Positions 1 to 7,688 are shown, numbered from the stretch's first letter. The stretch is 33,315 nucleotides of DNA from Donghicola sp041224595 (GCF_041224595.1 NZ_JBGFGN010000140.1:1-33315), one strand, 5' to 3'. Program-made: numbers and translations. Notes: generated by a model not told the origin, from the letters alone.

Positions 1-89
1 AAACCGCCAGCCGCTACATGATGGTCGAGGCATTCGCTCAGATCGACAACGAGGAGACAGACCCAATTCTCAGCATAAAAGCCGCCTGA
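1..89 (+). CDS. C-terminal tail of an unidentified protein (partial)
   Basis: An open frame enters from the left edge and ends at TGA 87-89. It leaves 28 readable residues ending in LSIKAA. Too little remains to assign a family. The tail ends three bases before an ATG at 92, which may be the original start of the following LysR-type gene, so the two could once have been close neighbours in one transcript. That this is a real gene end is inferred only from the open frame and its position. Confidence 0.35.
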   Translation, partial: TASRYMMVEAFAQIDNEETDPILSIKAA

Positions 90-158
90 TCATGACCTCA
101 GGCCACCCGACAAATTACACCACCTTGACGGACGTGACCCTTAGCGCGGCACCGTTCG

Positions 159-995
159 ATGAACGTTGCTGCAAAACATCTCGATATTAATGTCGCGACC
201 GTTTCGCGCCGCATTCATCGCATCTCACAGGATGTCGGGGTCAAATTGTTCGTGCAGGGGCGCGACGGATGGCGGCTGACGCCAGAGGGCCGCGCATTGA
301 TGGATGTGATTGAGCAATTTGAATCCAATCTGGCCCGACTTGGCAACAACCTGCCTCATTTGCAGTCGGCTGCAGAGAAAGCTCGCGTTATCACAACGGG
401 ATTTCTTGCGGCAGATTATCTGACCGATCAACTGGGCGCATTCATGGAACGCTACCCAGGGATCGAGTTGGAAATCCTGTGTTCTTCGATCGAAGCCAAC
501 TTCGACCGCGAAGATGTGGATGTGGCGCTGCGTATGAACCGGCCGTTGGACGATGCTTTGATGGGCCACGAAGTTGGCAAAGTTCATTTCTGCGCGGTGC
601 AAAAACCTGATGCGACCAGCCGCGACTGGATCGCGCTGAGCCGAGAGTTGGACTGGACCCCCGAGATGCAAGCTGGCTACGAACGCTTCGGGCGGCCTCC
701 TGTCATGCGGGTAGAGGATTTCAGCCTGGCTATGGATGCCGCGGCCTCGACGGGTCTGTCGACTATCGTTCCACGTCTGCACCTGGCTGCGAACTCACCG
801 CTGAGCATTATTACAGGCGCGCATAGTGTGGCGACCCGTAGCCTCTGGGCTGTCTACCAAGAGAAGCGTCAACGCGATCCGATCGTGAACGCAGTGGTCG
901 ACTGGATTGCTCAAAGTGTTGCGCAGCGCCGCCTGAACGAGGGTATACCGCAATCCGGCGATAGTCCTTCGGGTCTGGGTTACTCCGCCGAGTAA
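159..995 (+). CDS. LysR-family transcriptional regulator, probably N-terminally damaged
   Basis: The 278-residue frame begins inside the LysR helix-turn-helix: AAKHLDINVATVSRRI is the recognition-helix region and GWRLTPEG the start of the wing/linker. A degenerate periplasmic-binding-fold effector domain follows, from about residue 75 to 255. Normal LysR proteins have some 15-20 more residues before this point, covering the first helix. Upstream the same frame is closed by TGA at 93-95, 126-128 and 135-137. In another frame, from ATG 92, the sequence reads LTDVTLSAA, which resembles the missing first helix (L-x-D-[LV]-x-L-x-A). I therefore infer a small frameshifting deletion near 145-158. 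The gene converges on the YeeE/YedE gene and overlaps its end by 16 bp. It may be a pseudogene or use a shortened start; no good ribosome site precedes 159. Confidence 0.7.
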   Translation: MNVAAKHLDINVATVSRRIHRISQDVGVKLFVQGRDGWRLTPEGRALMDVIEQFESNLARLGNNLPHLQSAAEKARVITTGFLAADYLTDQLGAFMERYPGIELEILCSSIEANFDREDVDVALRMNRPLDDALMGHEVGKVHFCAVQKPDATSRDWIALSRELDWTPEMQAGYERFGRPPVMRVEDFSLAMDAAASTGLSTIVPRLHLAANSPLSIITGAHSVATRSLWAVYQEKRQRDPIVNAVVDWIAQSVAQRRLNEGIPQSGDSPSGLGYSAE

Positions 996-2029
996 TCCAC
1001 CAAGCGGTCGGTGACGATAGCGCCGACCCACATGCAAAATAGTGCCAACCAGGCGGTTCCGACAAAGATCGACCCGCCTGTCACACCTGCTCCGATCGCG
1101 CAACCTCCGGCCAACATGCCGCCAAAGCCCATCAGCGCTGCCCCGAGCATTGCGCGGCGCATATTGGCCTCATCCTCGAACCCTTGGAATTTGAACTCGC
1201 CTTTGAGCCAGGAGGCGACAAAAGCGCCAATAAACACGCCGGGCACGAGACCAACGTCGAACTCCAGCACCGGATTGCGTTCGAGAAAGAACATAAGCGT
1301 ATGAGCCGAGGGGCCCGTGAACGTCGCACTCTCGATCTGCACAGGATCAAACGCGACTTGGGACAGGGCATAAGTCAGCACCCAGCCCACCGCGACAGCA
1401 AACCCTACGCCCGATGCAAACACGAGGCGGGTCCAGCCAATCTGTTGGCGTCGCGACAGTTCCACAGCAAACACAGCAATTCCCAGCCCAAGGATGAGTC
1501 CGCCCCAGTCCGGGAGCCCCACAGCAGCCTCTAGATTCAGGTTGCGGCCCCCGCTGGTGACCCAGAGAGCGGCAAGCTTGTCCCGAAACGGAGAGAGCCA
1601 GCCGGACAGGCTCATTTGGGCGACCACCGCAAAGATCAGACCAGAAATGATCGAGCGTAGGTTGCCCGTGGCACCAAGGACCAAGAGCCTGCCAGAGCAG
1701 CCACGGGCCAAGACCATCCCACAGCCGAAGAGCAGCCCACCAAGGATTGCGCCGGACCAGCTGCCGGGGACAGCCATCATGCGAGCGTCCTCGGCTTGCA
1801 TCAGTCCGCTAAGCTCTGCGGCCTGCACCCAGACGAGCGCGGTCGAGAAGGTCAAGAGCCAGACCGCCACGCGGTCCCCCATCTGGAACCGTCCAAATTC
1901 CACCGTCGCGGCCCGCAGGCAAAACCGTGATCGCTGCGCTGCAACGCCGAAGATTACACCGGTGACCAGTCCGAACAGAGCGGCGGTTGCGGCTTCTCCC
2001 ACTGATTCGACGATCCAGAGTATGTCCAT
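980..2029 (-). CDS. YeeE/YedE-family sulfur (thiosulfate-type) transporter
   Basis: This is a 349-residue polytopic membrane protein with about nine hydrophobic helices. The family (Sulf_transp, TsuA/YeeE) imports thiosulfate or related sulfur compounds through a chain of conserved cysteines. Those visible here are Cys37 (RSRFCLRA), Cys103 and Cys111 (GCGMVLARGCSGR) and Cys310 (AGGCAIGAG). Cys37, Cys111 and Cys310 are spaced much as the three functional cysteines of TsuA. The start at 2029 is chosen because AGGAGA sits just upstream; a longer frame to 2068 lacks this. It is single-domain and full length, not the fused two-half form. An FNR-type box lies 57 bp upstream, suggesting oxygen-responsive control. 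The C-terminus overlaps the LysR gene end inside a shared palindrome. Confidence 0.85.
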   Translation of the reverse strand: MDILWIVESVGEAATAALFGLVTGVIFGVAAQRSRFCLRAATVEFGRFQMGDRVAVWLLTFSTALVWVQAAELSGLMQAEDARMMAVPGSWSGAILGGLLFGCGMVLARGCSGRLLVLGATGNLRSIISGLIFAVVAQMSLSGWLSPFRDKLAALWVTSGGRNLNLEAAVGLPDWGGLILGLGIAVFAVELSRRQQIGWTRLVFASGVGFAVAVGWVLTYALSQVAFDPVQIESATFTGPSAHTLMFFLERNPVLEFDVGLVPGVFIGAFVASWLKGEFKFQGFEDEANMRRAMLGAALMGFGGMLAGGCAIGAGVTGGSIFVGTAWLALFCMWVGAIVTDRLVDYSAE

Positions 2030-2085
2030 ACTGCTCTCCTTTCGGGCGATTGGGCGGGTTTTACGCACATCTGCGGATCGGCGCC

Positions 2086-2099
2086 TTGATTTGCATCAG
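2086..2099. promoter_or_regulatory. FNR/CRP-family (FnrL-type) binding box
   Basis: TTGAT-TTGC-ATCAG matches the FNR/FnrL consensus TTGAT-N4-ATCAA at nine of ten positions. It lies between the divergent YeeE/YedE gene (start 2029) and the cupin gene (start 2229), nearer the transporter. The distance of 57 bp to the transporter start suits an activator site near -40. This is read directly from sequence; the regulator itself (FnrL, Dnr or NnrR type) is inferred. Confidence 0.55.
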
Positions 2100-2228
2100 G
2101 ATATGAATGTGTGAATTTGAAGGTCGAATTTCTAAAAAGCGACATTTCTGGGTCGCGAAAAAGCGGGACGGACAAGGGCGGCGTATCGGACGCTTTGGGG
2201 CAGACTGAACACTGACTGACTGAGGTGC

Positions 2229-2678
2229 ATGATGGAGCTTAACGAGACTGTGTTGCCGTTCGACGGCATCCCTGCGTCCCTGCCGGTTTCTGCTGGTTTG
2301 CGCGTGGATTCGGCCATATTGCCGCTAGAGGGCGGGACTGATCCGACGTTCGGGAAGGTACGTTGGAAAACGCTCTTTTCAGCGGATGTTACCCAAACCA
2401 GCGACATGGTTCTGGGTATTGCACAGTTTGATGCAGGCGATACCCTAGAGCCCCACCGCCATGCCCCCTCTGAATTCTACTTCGGTCTCTCTGGGTCGGG
2501 CGAGGTCACAATCGATGGCATTGTGCATCCCATCTCTGCGGGGGTGGCCCTGTTCATCCCGTCAAACGCAGAACATGGCACCGTCGCCGGCCCCGAAGGC
2601 CTGAGTTTTGCCTACGGCTTCCCCCGTGCGTCCTTTGCTGAGGTGGAATACCAGTTTAGCGCCGGACGCGTGGATTGA
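2229..2678 (+). CDS. Single-domain cupin protein, possibly a DddW/DddK-like DMSP lyase
   Basis: This 149-residue protein has one cupin barrel. Candidate metal ligands are His76, His78, Glu82 (HRHAPSEFYF) and His116 (IPSNAEHGT), with Tyr84 two residues after the Glu. The ligand spacing (H, +2, +6, +40) is the one I recall for the small cupin DMSP lyases DddK and DddW, which split dimethylsulfoniopropionate to DMS and acrylate. Tyr141 lies close to where their second catalytic tyrosine would be. Length is also near theirs (about 130-152). Many cupins share the first motif, so the substrate is unproven. GAGG precedes the ATG at 2229; a second ATG at 2232 is equally possible. An MFS transporter follows 38 bp downstream on the same strand and may be cotranscribed. 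Confidence 0.75.
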   Translation: MMELNETVLPFDGIPASLPVSAGLRVDSAILPLEGGTDPTFGKVRWKTLFSADVTQTSDMVLGIAQFDAGDTLEPHRHAPSEFYFGLSGSGEVTIDGIVHPISAGVALFIPSNAEHGTVAGPEGLSFAYGFPRASFAEVEYQFSAGRVD

Positions 2679-2716
2679 GCTTTGCCACAGAGAACAGGCG
2701 GGCGTAATAGACTGGT

Positions 2717-3961
2717 ATGAGTCGTTCATTCTTCGCCCCTCTTCCTCTGGCCGACGCGCGTCATTTGCCAAAATGGCGTCAGCCTAAAACATTGCTGTTC
2801 GTGATGGCTGCCGCGATGCCGGTGGCGTTTGCGACATGGTCTGCCCTGTTGAATAACTTCGTGATCGAGGTGGCGCAGTTCGATGGCTCTGACATCGGCT
2901 GGCTGCATACCGTTCGCGAAATCCCGGGTTTTCTGGCGATTGGCGTGATCGCTCTGCTGCTGATTATTCGAGAGCAGGTCTTGGGGCTCGTCTCTCTGAT
3001 CTTGCTGGGGGTCGCGACGGCGATCACAGGGTTCTTTCCGTCATTAGGCGGAATTCTGGTGGTCACAATGCTGAGCTCAATCGGCTTTCATTATTATGAG
3101 ACGGTGAACCAGTCGCTCCAACTGCAATGGCTGTCCAAGGAGGAGGCGCCCAAGGTTCTGGGCGCATTGCTGGCGACAGGCAGTGCGGCGACGCTGGTGG
3201 CCTATGGCTTGATTATGCTGACGTGGCAGAGCTTTTCGCTGTCTTATTCCACTGTCTACATGATTGCGGGCGGGGTGACGGCGGCAGTCGCGATGTTTGC
3301 GATCTTTGCCTACCCTCAGTTCGAAGCGCCCAATCCTCAGGTTAAGAAGTTCGTTCTGCGCCGCCGCTACTGGCTGTATTACTTGCTTCAGTTCATGGCA
3401 GGAGCGCGCCGTCAGATCTTTGTGGTCTTTGCGGGCTTTATGATGGTCGAACGGTTTGGCTTTGACGTGCATGAGGTCACGGGGCTGTTTCTGATTAACC
3501 TTGTTGCGAACATGTTCTTTGCGCCGTTGATCGGGCGGATGGTGTCCCGCTTTGGCGAGCAAAAGGCGCTGGTGATCGAATATGTCGGCCTCATCGTTGT
3601 GTTTAGCCTGTATGGCGGCATCTACATGTTCGGATGGGGCGTCGTTCTGGCTTCTGTGCTCTATGTGATCGACCACCTGTTCTTTGCCATGGCGCTGGCG
3701 ATCAAGACCTACTTCCAGAAAATCGCGGATCCGGGTGACATCGCGCCGACTGCAGCCGTTGCGTTTACCATCAACCACATCGCTGCGGTCTTCTTGCCTG
3801 CAGCGTTGGGCTACCTGTGGCTCCAGTCGCCCGGGGCGGTGTTTGTGCTTGCGGCGGGCATGGCGGCGAGCTCGCTCTGTCTGGCGCTGCTGATCCCGCG
3901 CCATCCGCAAAAGGGCCACGAAACGCGCCTGAGCCGGTTCGTGGCTGCGGTCGCAGAGTAA
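2717..3961 (+). CDS. Major facilitator superfamily (MFS) transporter
   Basis: This 414-residue inner-membrane protein has about twelve hydrophobic segments, from roughly residue 28 to 395. A cytoplasmic loop rich in basic residues (VKKFVLRRRYW, near residue 215) splits it into two halves, as in MFS carriers. The segment APLIGRMVSRFGEQKAL in the second half is an MFS motif-A-like loop. Substrate cannot be deduced. The gene lies 38 bp after the cupin gene, on the same strand, so it may carry the cupin enzyme's substrate or product. The ribosome site upstream of the ATG is weak. A GC-rich hairpin follows the stop codon. Confidence 0.8.
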   Translation: MSRSFFAPLPLADARHLPKWRQPKTLLFVMAAAMPVAFATWSALLNNFVIEVAQFDGSDIGWLHTVREIPGFLAIGVIALLLIIREQVLGLVSLILLGVATAITGFFPSLGGILVVTMLSSIGFHYYETVNQSLQLQWLSKEEAPKVLGALLATGSAATLVAYGLIMLTWQSFSLSYSTVYMIAGGVTAAVAMFAIFAYPQFEAPNPQVKKFVLRRRYWLYYLLQFMAGARRQIFVVFAGFMMVERFGFDVHEVTGLFLINLVANMFFAPLIGRMVSRFGEQKALVIEYVGLIVVFSLYGGIYMFGWGVVLASVLYVIDHLFFAMALAIKTYFQKIADPGDIAPTAAVAFTINHIAAVFLPAALGYLWLQSPGAVFVLAAGMAASSLCLALLIPRHPQKGHETRLSRFVAAVAE

Positions 3962-3983
3962 AGGGCGCTTGACCCAAGGCAGA

Positions 3984-4002
3984 AGGGGGCCTATCGCCCC
4001 CT
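3984..4002 (+). terminator. GC-rich hairpin after the MFS gene
   Basis: AGGGGGC and GCCCCCT form a perfect 7-bp stem with a CTATC loop, 23 bases after the MFS stop. No U-run follows, so it is either a weak or factor-dependent terminator or a structure in the prmA leader. It sits just upstream of the prmA ribosome site. Confidence 0.4.
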
Positions 4003-4025
4003 GCAAGCCTGAACAGGAGTCCGAA

Positions 4026-4892
4026 ATGCCCACCTACACCGCCTACACCAAGCTGACCGCCAAAGAGAACGCCGAAGCCTTGGGCGTGGCGATGGAGAAC
4101 ATGATCCCCGAGCCCACCGGCATCGGCGTGTTCGAAATGGAAGACGGCTCGGGCCTGTGGGAAGTCGGCGGTTACTTTACCGAGGAGCCTGATGCGGCTG
4201 GTCTGGCGCTGCTGGCGTCCATGAACGACGCGCAGGATTTCGTGGTCAGCGAACTGCCCGAAACAGATTGGGTCGCCAAAGTGCGCCGTGATCTGGCGCC
4301 CGTGGTTGCGGGTCGCTTCTTTGTCTACGGCAGCCACGACGCGGACAAGGTGCCTGCGGATAGCGAGCCCCTGTTGATCGAGGCCGCGATGGCCTTTGGC
4401 ACCGGTCACCATGGCACCACGCTGGGCTGTTTGCGGGCGCTGGATCGTTTGGACACGGGCGGGTTTAAGGGCAATAACGTGGTCGATATTGGCTGCGGAA
4501 CCGCTGTTCTGGGCATGGCGGCAGCGCGCATTTGGCCGAACCCTGTTCTGGCCAGCGACATTGATATCGTTGCGGTCGAAGTGGCCGAAGCCAACGTAAA
4601 GGCAAATGGTCTGGAAGGCCGCGTGAACTGCCTAGAGGCGACCGGTTTCGAGCACGAGACGCTTCACGCCGCTGCGCCCTTTGATCTGGTCTTTGCGAAC
4701 ATTTTGAAGGCTCCGCTGATCGATCTGGCCCCCGATGTGGCCTCGCATCTGGGCGAGGGCGGTTACGCGATCCTGTCCGGATTGCTGGTGGATCAGGCGG
4801 ACGAGGTTACCGAAGCCTATGTGGCGCAGGGCATGACCTTGGCGCACCGCGAAGACATTGGGGATTGGTCGACCCTGACCCTGCAGAAGTAA
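4026..4892 (+). CDS. prmA: Ribosomal protein L11 methyltransferase
   Basis: PrmA methylates ribosomal protein L11 on several amino groups using S-adenosylmethionine. The 288-residue protein has the family's N-terminal substrate-recognition region (about 1-100) and the linker signature AFGTGHHGTT (123-132). The class I methyltransferase fold follows, with the SAM-binding loop VVDIGCGTAVLG (152-163) and the catalytic-site segment FANILKAPL. The start at 4026 is set by AGGAG at 4015-4019; an in-frame extension to 3969 would run through the hairpin and has no ribosome site. A strong terminator follows at 4916. Length matches the family. Confidence 0.92.
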   Translation: MPTYTAYTKLTAKENAEALGVAMENMIPEPTGIGVFEMEDGSGLWEVGGYFTEEPDAAGLALLASMNDAQDFVVSELPETDWVAKVRRDLAPVVAGRFFVYGSHDADKVPADSEPLLIEAAMAFGTGHHGTTLGCLRALDRLDTGGFKGNNVVDIGCGTAVLGMAAARIWPNPVLASDIDIVAVEVAEANVKANGLEGRVNCLEATGFEHETLHAAAPFDLVFANILKAPLIDLAPDVASHLGEGGYAILSGLLVDQADEVTEAYVAQGMTLAHREDIGDWSTLTLQK

Positions 4893-4915
4893 TCTGTATC
4901 TGACGCTGACATACA

Positions 4916-4948
4916 AAAAGGGCGCCTGACTGGATCAGGCGCCCTTTT
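4916..4948. terminator. Bidirectional rho-independent terminator
   Basis: A 14-bp perfect stem, AAAAGGGCGCCTGA paired with TCAGGCGCCCTTTT, has a 5-base loop. It carries T-runs on both strands and lies between the convergent prmA and DUF1127 genes, so it can serve both. Confidence 0.9.
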
Positions 4949-4968
4949 GCGTTGGTCTGGTCTGCGGC

Positions 4969-5175
4969 TTAGAAGCGGCGCGCTTTTTTCATGTCGATGA
5001 TGTCTGCGCGGCACAGGCCCAGATCGTCCAGCTGTGCGTCGGACAGGGCGTCCAGCGCCTTGCCTGCGCCCGTCGGGGCCGCCAGCGAATATGCGAAATG
5101 CACTGCTGCCTGCCAAAGGCGGGCACCAATGCCAGCCGCAGGGGTGTCGATGCGGGTGATATCGAGAACTGCCAT
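4969..5175 (-). CDS. DUF1127 domain small protein
   Basis: This is a 68-residue basic protein. Its C-terminal half carries the DUF1127 (YjiS-like) signature LSDAQLDDLGLCRADI followed by a basic tail (KKARRF). In alphaproteobacteria such proteins are small, often stress- or growth-phase-regulated, and some bind RNA or affect phosphate and carbon metabolism; a specific role here is unknown. The start at 5175 is preceded by AAGGGAC at good spacing. A longer open frame to 5298 has no ribosome site and lacks family similarity before this Met. It ends at the shared terminator. Confidence 0.85.
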   Translation of the reverse strand: MAVLDITRIDTPAAGIGARLWQAAVHFAYSLAAPTGAGKALDALSDAQLDDLGLCRADIIDMKKARRF

Positions 5176-5366
5176 TTTTGCGTCCCTTCGAGGTTGCAAG
5201 AAAAAAGTGGAGTGATTTCCTGATCCGCACGTAATTCGCCTTCTTTTCCGGCACAAGCGATAAAAATTGCATAGGTCGAACGCGACCCATGCATACACTG
5301 CATGACAACTAACAAACTGTTACTAAAGAGAAATATGTATCTTTTTCGTGTCGCATTCAGATCGCG

Positions 5367-5406
5367 AAGAGGCGGATTTCATCCCGATTTCAGGGCGCCG
5401 CCTCTT
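5367..5406. repeat. 9-bp inverted repeat in the ruvC upstream region
   Basis: AAGAGGCGG (5367-5375) and CCGCCTCTT (5398-5406) are perfect inverted copies separated by 22 bases. It may be a transcript hairpin or the terminator of a short divergent leader. No function is assigned. Confidence 0.45.
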
Positions 5407-5424
5407 GCCATCATGCTGGCATTT

Positions 5425-5439
5425 GTTCTTGTTTCGTGC
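5425..5439 (+). promoter_or_regulatory. Candidate LexA (SOS) box upstream of ruvC
   Basis: GTTC-TTGTTTC-GTGC differs by one base from the alphaproteobacterial LexA operator GTTC-N7-GTTC. It lies 36 bp upstream of the ruvC start, where it could overlap the promoter. ruvCAB belongs to the SOS regulon in several alphaproteobacteria, which supports the reading. Confidence 0.45.
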
Positions 5440-5475
5440 TAGTGCGACGAAAAGAACACAGAGCAGGGGGCAGAA

Positions 5476-5982
5476 ATGCGCGTTTTGGGGGTCGATCCGG
5501 GCCTGCGCAACATGGGGTGGGGCGTCATTGATGCGATGCCCGGACGAATCACTCATGTTGCCAACGGCGTCTGCCATTCGGACGGGGACAACCTCGGAGA
5601 ACGGCTGCTCTCTTTGTACAACCAGTTGATCGAAGTGATCGCGGCATGGGGGCCGGAGACGGCGGCCATCGAACAGACCTTTGTGAACAAGGATGCTGTG
5701 GGCACCCTGAAACTGGGTCAGGCGCGGGGCGTGGCCCTGATGACCTTGGCGCAGGCGGGGTTGCGGGTCGGGGAATATGCCCCAAACGCGGTGAAGAAGA
5801 CCGTGGTGGGCGTGGGTCACGCAGCCAAGGATCAGGTGGACTATATGGTGCGCCTGCAATTGCCCGGCGTGAAGCTGAATGGGCCTGACGCCACAGATGC
5901 GCTTGCGATCGCCATGTGTCACGCCCACCAAAGCCGCGGCGGACGCGGTCTGGAACAAGCATTGGCGAGGGCCAAGGGATGA
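5476..5982 (+). CDS. ruvC: Holliday junction endonuclease RuvC
   Basis: RuvC is the dimeric endonuclease that cuts Holliday junctions symmetrically in the RuvABC complex. The 168-residue protein shows all four metal-binding carboxylates at the same numbers as the E. coli enzyme: Asp7 (GVDPG), Glu66 (AAIEQTF), Asp138 and Asp141 (GPDATDALAIA). The basic pair KK at 107-108 fits the DNA-binding surface. A purine-rich site (GCAGGGGGCAG) precedes the ATG. Its stop overlaps the ruvA start by four bases (ATGA), so translation is coupled. Confidence 0.96.
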   Translation: MRVLGVDPGLRNMGWGVIDAMPGRITHVANGVCHSDGDNLGERLLSLYNQLIEVIAAWGPETAAIEQTFVNKDAVGTLKLGQARGVALMTLAQAGLRVGEYAPNAVKKTVVGVGHAAKDQVDYMVRLQLPGVKLNGPDATDALAIAMCHAHQSRGGRGLEQALARAKG

Positions 5983-6656
5983 TCGGAAAACTGTCAGGCC
6001 GGATCGACTACCGGACCGAGGATCACGTGCTGCTCGATGTGCGCGGCGTCGGCTACATCGTCTATTGTTCAGACCGTACGTTGGGGGCGCTGCCTGGTGT
6101 TGGCGAGGCGACCGCGCTCTTCACCGAGTTGCTGGTGCGCGAGGATCTGCTGCAGCTGTACGGCTTCACCACGTTGCAAGAGAAAGAATGGTTCCGGTTG
6201 CTCCAAACCGTCCAAGGGGTGGGCGCCAAAGCGGCGCTGGCCATGCTCTCGGCGCTTGGGCCTGACGGGGTGAGCCGCGCCATAGCTTTGGGCGACTGGA
6301 ACAGTATCAAGGCAGCCAAAGGCATTGGCCCCAAGACCGCGCAACGCGTGGTGAACGAGCTGAAGGACAAAGCCCCCACCGTTATGGCCATGGGCGGCTC
6401 GATCACTGCTGCCATGGGCGAGGAACCCGCAGAGCTGACCGAGGCACCAGAGCCCAAGACGCCAACGAAACGTGCCGCCCCTGCGCCCAAGCCGAATATG
6501 GCCGCGCAATCAGAGGCGCTCTCGGCGCTTGGTAATCTGGGGTATCAGCCCGGCGAGGCGGCGTCGGCAGTCGCGCAAGCGATGCAAGACGACCCCGAGG
6601 CTGATACATCAGCCTTGATCCGCGCTGCACTGCGCCTTTTGGCGCCCAAGGGATAA
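5979..6656 (+). CDS. ruvA: Holliday junction branch migration subunit RuvA
   Basis: RuvA binds the four-way junction and loads RuvB. The 225-residue protein has the N-terminal OB fold (MIGKLSGRI to about residue 65), two helix-hairpin-helix motifs (LQTVQGVGAKAALAML and IKAAKGIGPKTAQRVV), then a long Ala/Pro/Glu-rich linker (about 145-175). The C-terminal domain III contacts RuvB (about 178-225). The linker is longer and more proline-rich than in E. coli, as is common in this group. The start is fixed by the ATGA overlap with ruvC and by the conserved MIGKL N-terminus. Confidence 0.96.
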   Translation: MIGKLSGRIDYRTEDHVLLDVRGVGYIVYCSDRTLGALPGVGEATALFTELLVREDLLQLYGFTTLQEKEWFRLLQTVQGVGAKAALAMLSALGPDGVSRAIALGDWNSIKAAKGIGPKTAQRVVNELKDKAPTVMAMGGSITAAMGEEPAELTEAPEPKTPTKRAAPAPKPNMAAQSEALSALGNLGYQPGEAASAVAQAMQDDPEADTSALIRAALRLLAPKG

Positions 6657-6659
6657 GCG

Positions 6660-7685
6660 ATGCAGGAACCCGATCCGACCCTTCGCCCCGAAAAACTGTC
6701 CGAGGACAACGATCGCGCCCTGCGCCCACAGGTGCTGGAGGATTTCATCGGTCAGGCCGAGGCTCGCGCGAATCTGCGCGTCTTCATCGAATCCGCGAAA
6801 CGGCGGGGCGAGGCGATGGACCACACTCTGTTCCATGGCCCGCCGGGTTTGGGGAAAACCACGCTGGCGCAAATCATGTCGCGCGAGCTTGGGGTGAACT
6901 TTCGCATGACATCGGGGCCGGTGTTGGCCAAGGCGGGTGATCTGGCGGCGATCCTGACCAACCTTGAGGCGCGGGATGTTTTGTTCATCGACGAAATCCA
7001 CCGTCTGAACCCTGCGGTCGAAGAAGTGCTCTATCCCGCGATGGAGGATTTCGAGCTGGACCTTGTGATTGGCGAGGGGCCAGCAGCTCGGACCGTGCGG
7101 ATCGAACTGCAGCCATTTACCTTGGTGGGTGCGACGACGCGTCTCGGCCTGCTGACAACGCCCTTGCGCGACCGCTTTGGCATCCCGACGCGTCTGCAGT
7201 TTTACGAGATCCACGAACTGACCGAAATTGTTGCGCGGAACGCGGTAAAACTCGGGGCCCCTGCGGAGCCCGAGGGCGCCCGAGAAATTGCCCGCCGCGC
7301 CCGCGGCACGCCGCGGATCGCAGGACGTCTGCTGCGGCGCGTGGTAGATTTTGCGGTGGTCGAAGGCGACGGGCGTGTCACCCGTGAACTGGCTGACCGT
7401 GCATTGACGCGCCTTGGAGTCGACCAACTGGGGCTCGACTCTGCGGACCGCCGATACTTGCGCCTGATCGCCGAGGCTTATCAGGGGGGGCCTGTCGGGA
7501 TCGAAACAATGAGCGCTGCGCTGTCAGAGAGCCGTGACGCACTGGAAGAAGTGATCGAGCCCTATCTGTTGCAGCAAGGCTTGATCCAACGGACCCCCCG
7601 AGGGCGGATGTTGACGCAAGCGAGTTGGATGCACTTGGGGCTAGAGCCGCCCCGTCCCGCCGGGACGAGCGATTTGTTCGGGTGA
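6660..7685 (+). CDS. ruvB: Holliday junction branch migration ATPase RuvB
   Basis: RuvB is the hexameric AAA+ motor that drives branch migration with RuvA. The 341-residue protein has Walker A GPPGLGKTT (60-68), Walker B LFIDEIH (108-114), sensor 1 in GATTRLG (158-163), a PLRDRFG segment carrying the arginine finger (Arg170), and sensor 2 GTPRIAGRLLRRV. The C-terminal winged helix ends with LIQRTPRGR. It begins 3 bases after the ruvA stop, completing a ruvC-ruvA-ruvB operon. A hairpin follows the stop. Confidence 0.97.
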   Translation: MQEPDPTLRPEKLSEDNDRALRPQVLEDFIGQAEARANLRVFIESAKRRGEAMDHTLFHGPPGLGKTTLAQIMSRELGVNFRMTSGPVLAKAGDLAAILTNLEARDVLFIDEIHRLNPAVEEVLYPAMEDFELDLVIGEGPAARTVRIELQPFTLVGATTRLGLLTTPLRDRFGIPTRLQFYEIHELTEIVARNAVKLGAPAEPEGAREIARRARGTPRIAGRLLRRVVDFAVVEGDGRVTRELADRALTRLGVDQLGLDSADRRYLRLIAEAYQGGPVGIETMSAALSESRDALEEVIEPYLLQQGLIQRTPRGRMLTQASWMHLGLEPPRPAGTSDLFG

Positions 7686-7688
7686 TAT

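Larger units (their letters stand above)
5176..5475. other. Divergent intergenic region between the DUF1127 gene and ruvC
   Basis: These 300 bases hold the promoters for two divergent genes. Visible structures are a short inverted repeat, GGTCG-AACG-CGACC (5274-5287), an A/T-rich stretch around 5310-5345, a 9-bp inverted repeat at 5367-5406 and the candidate LexA box at 5425. I see no coding region or RNA gene here. Confidence 0.5.
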
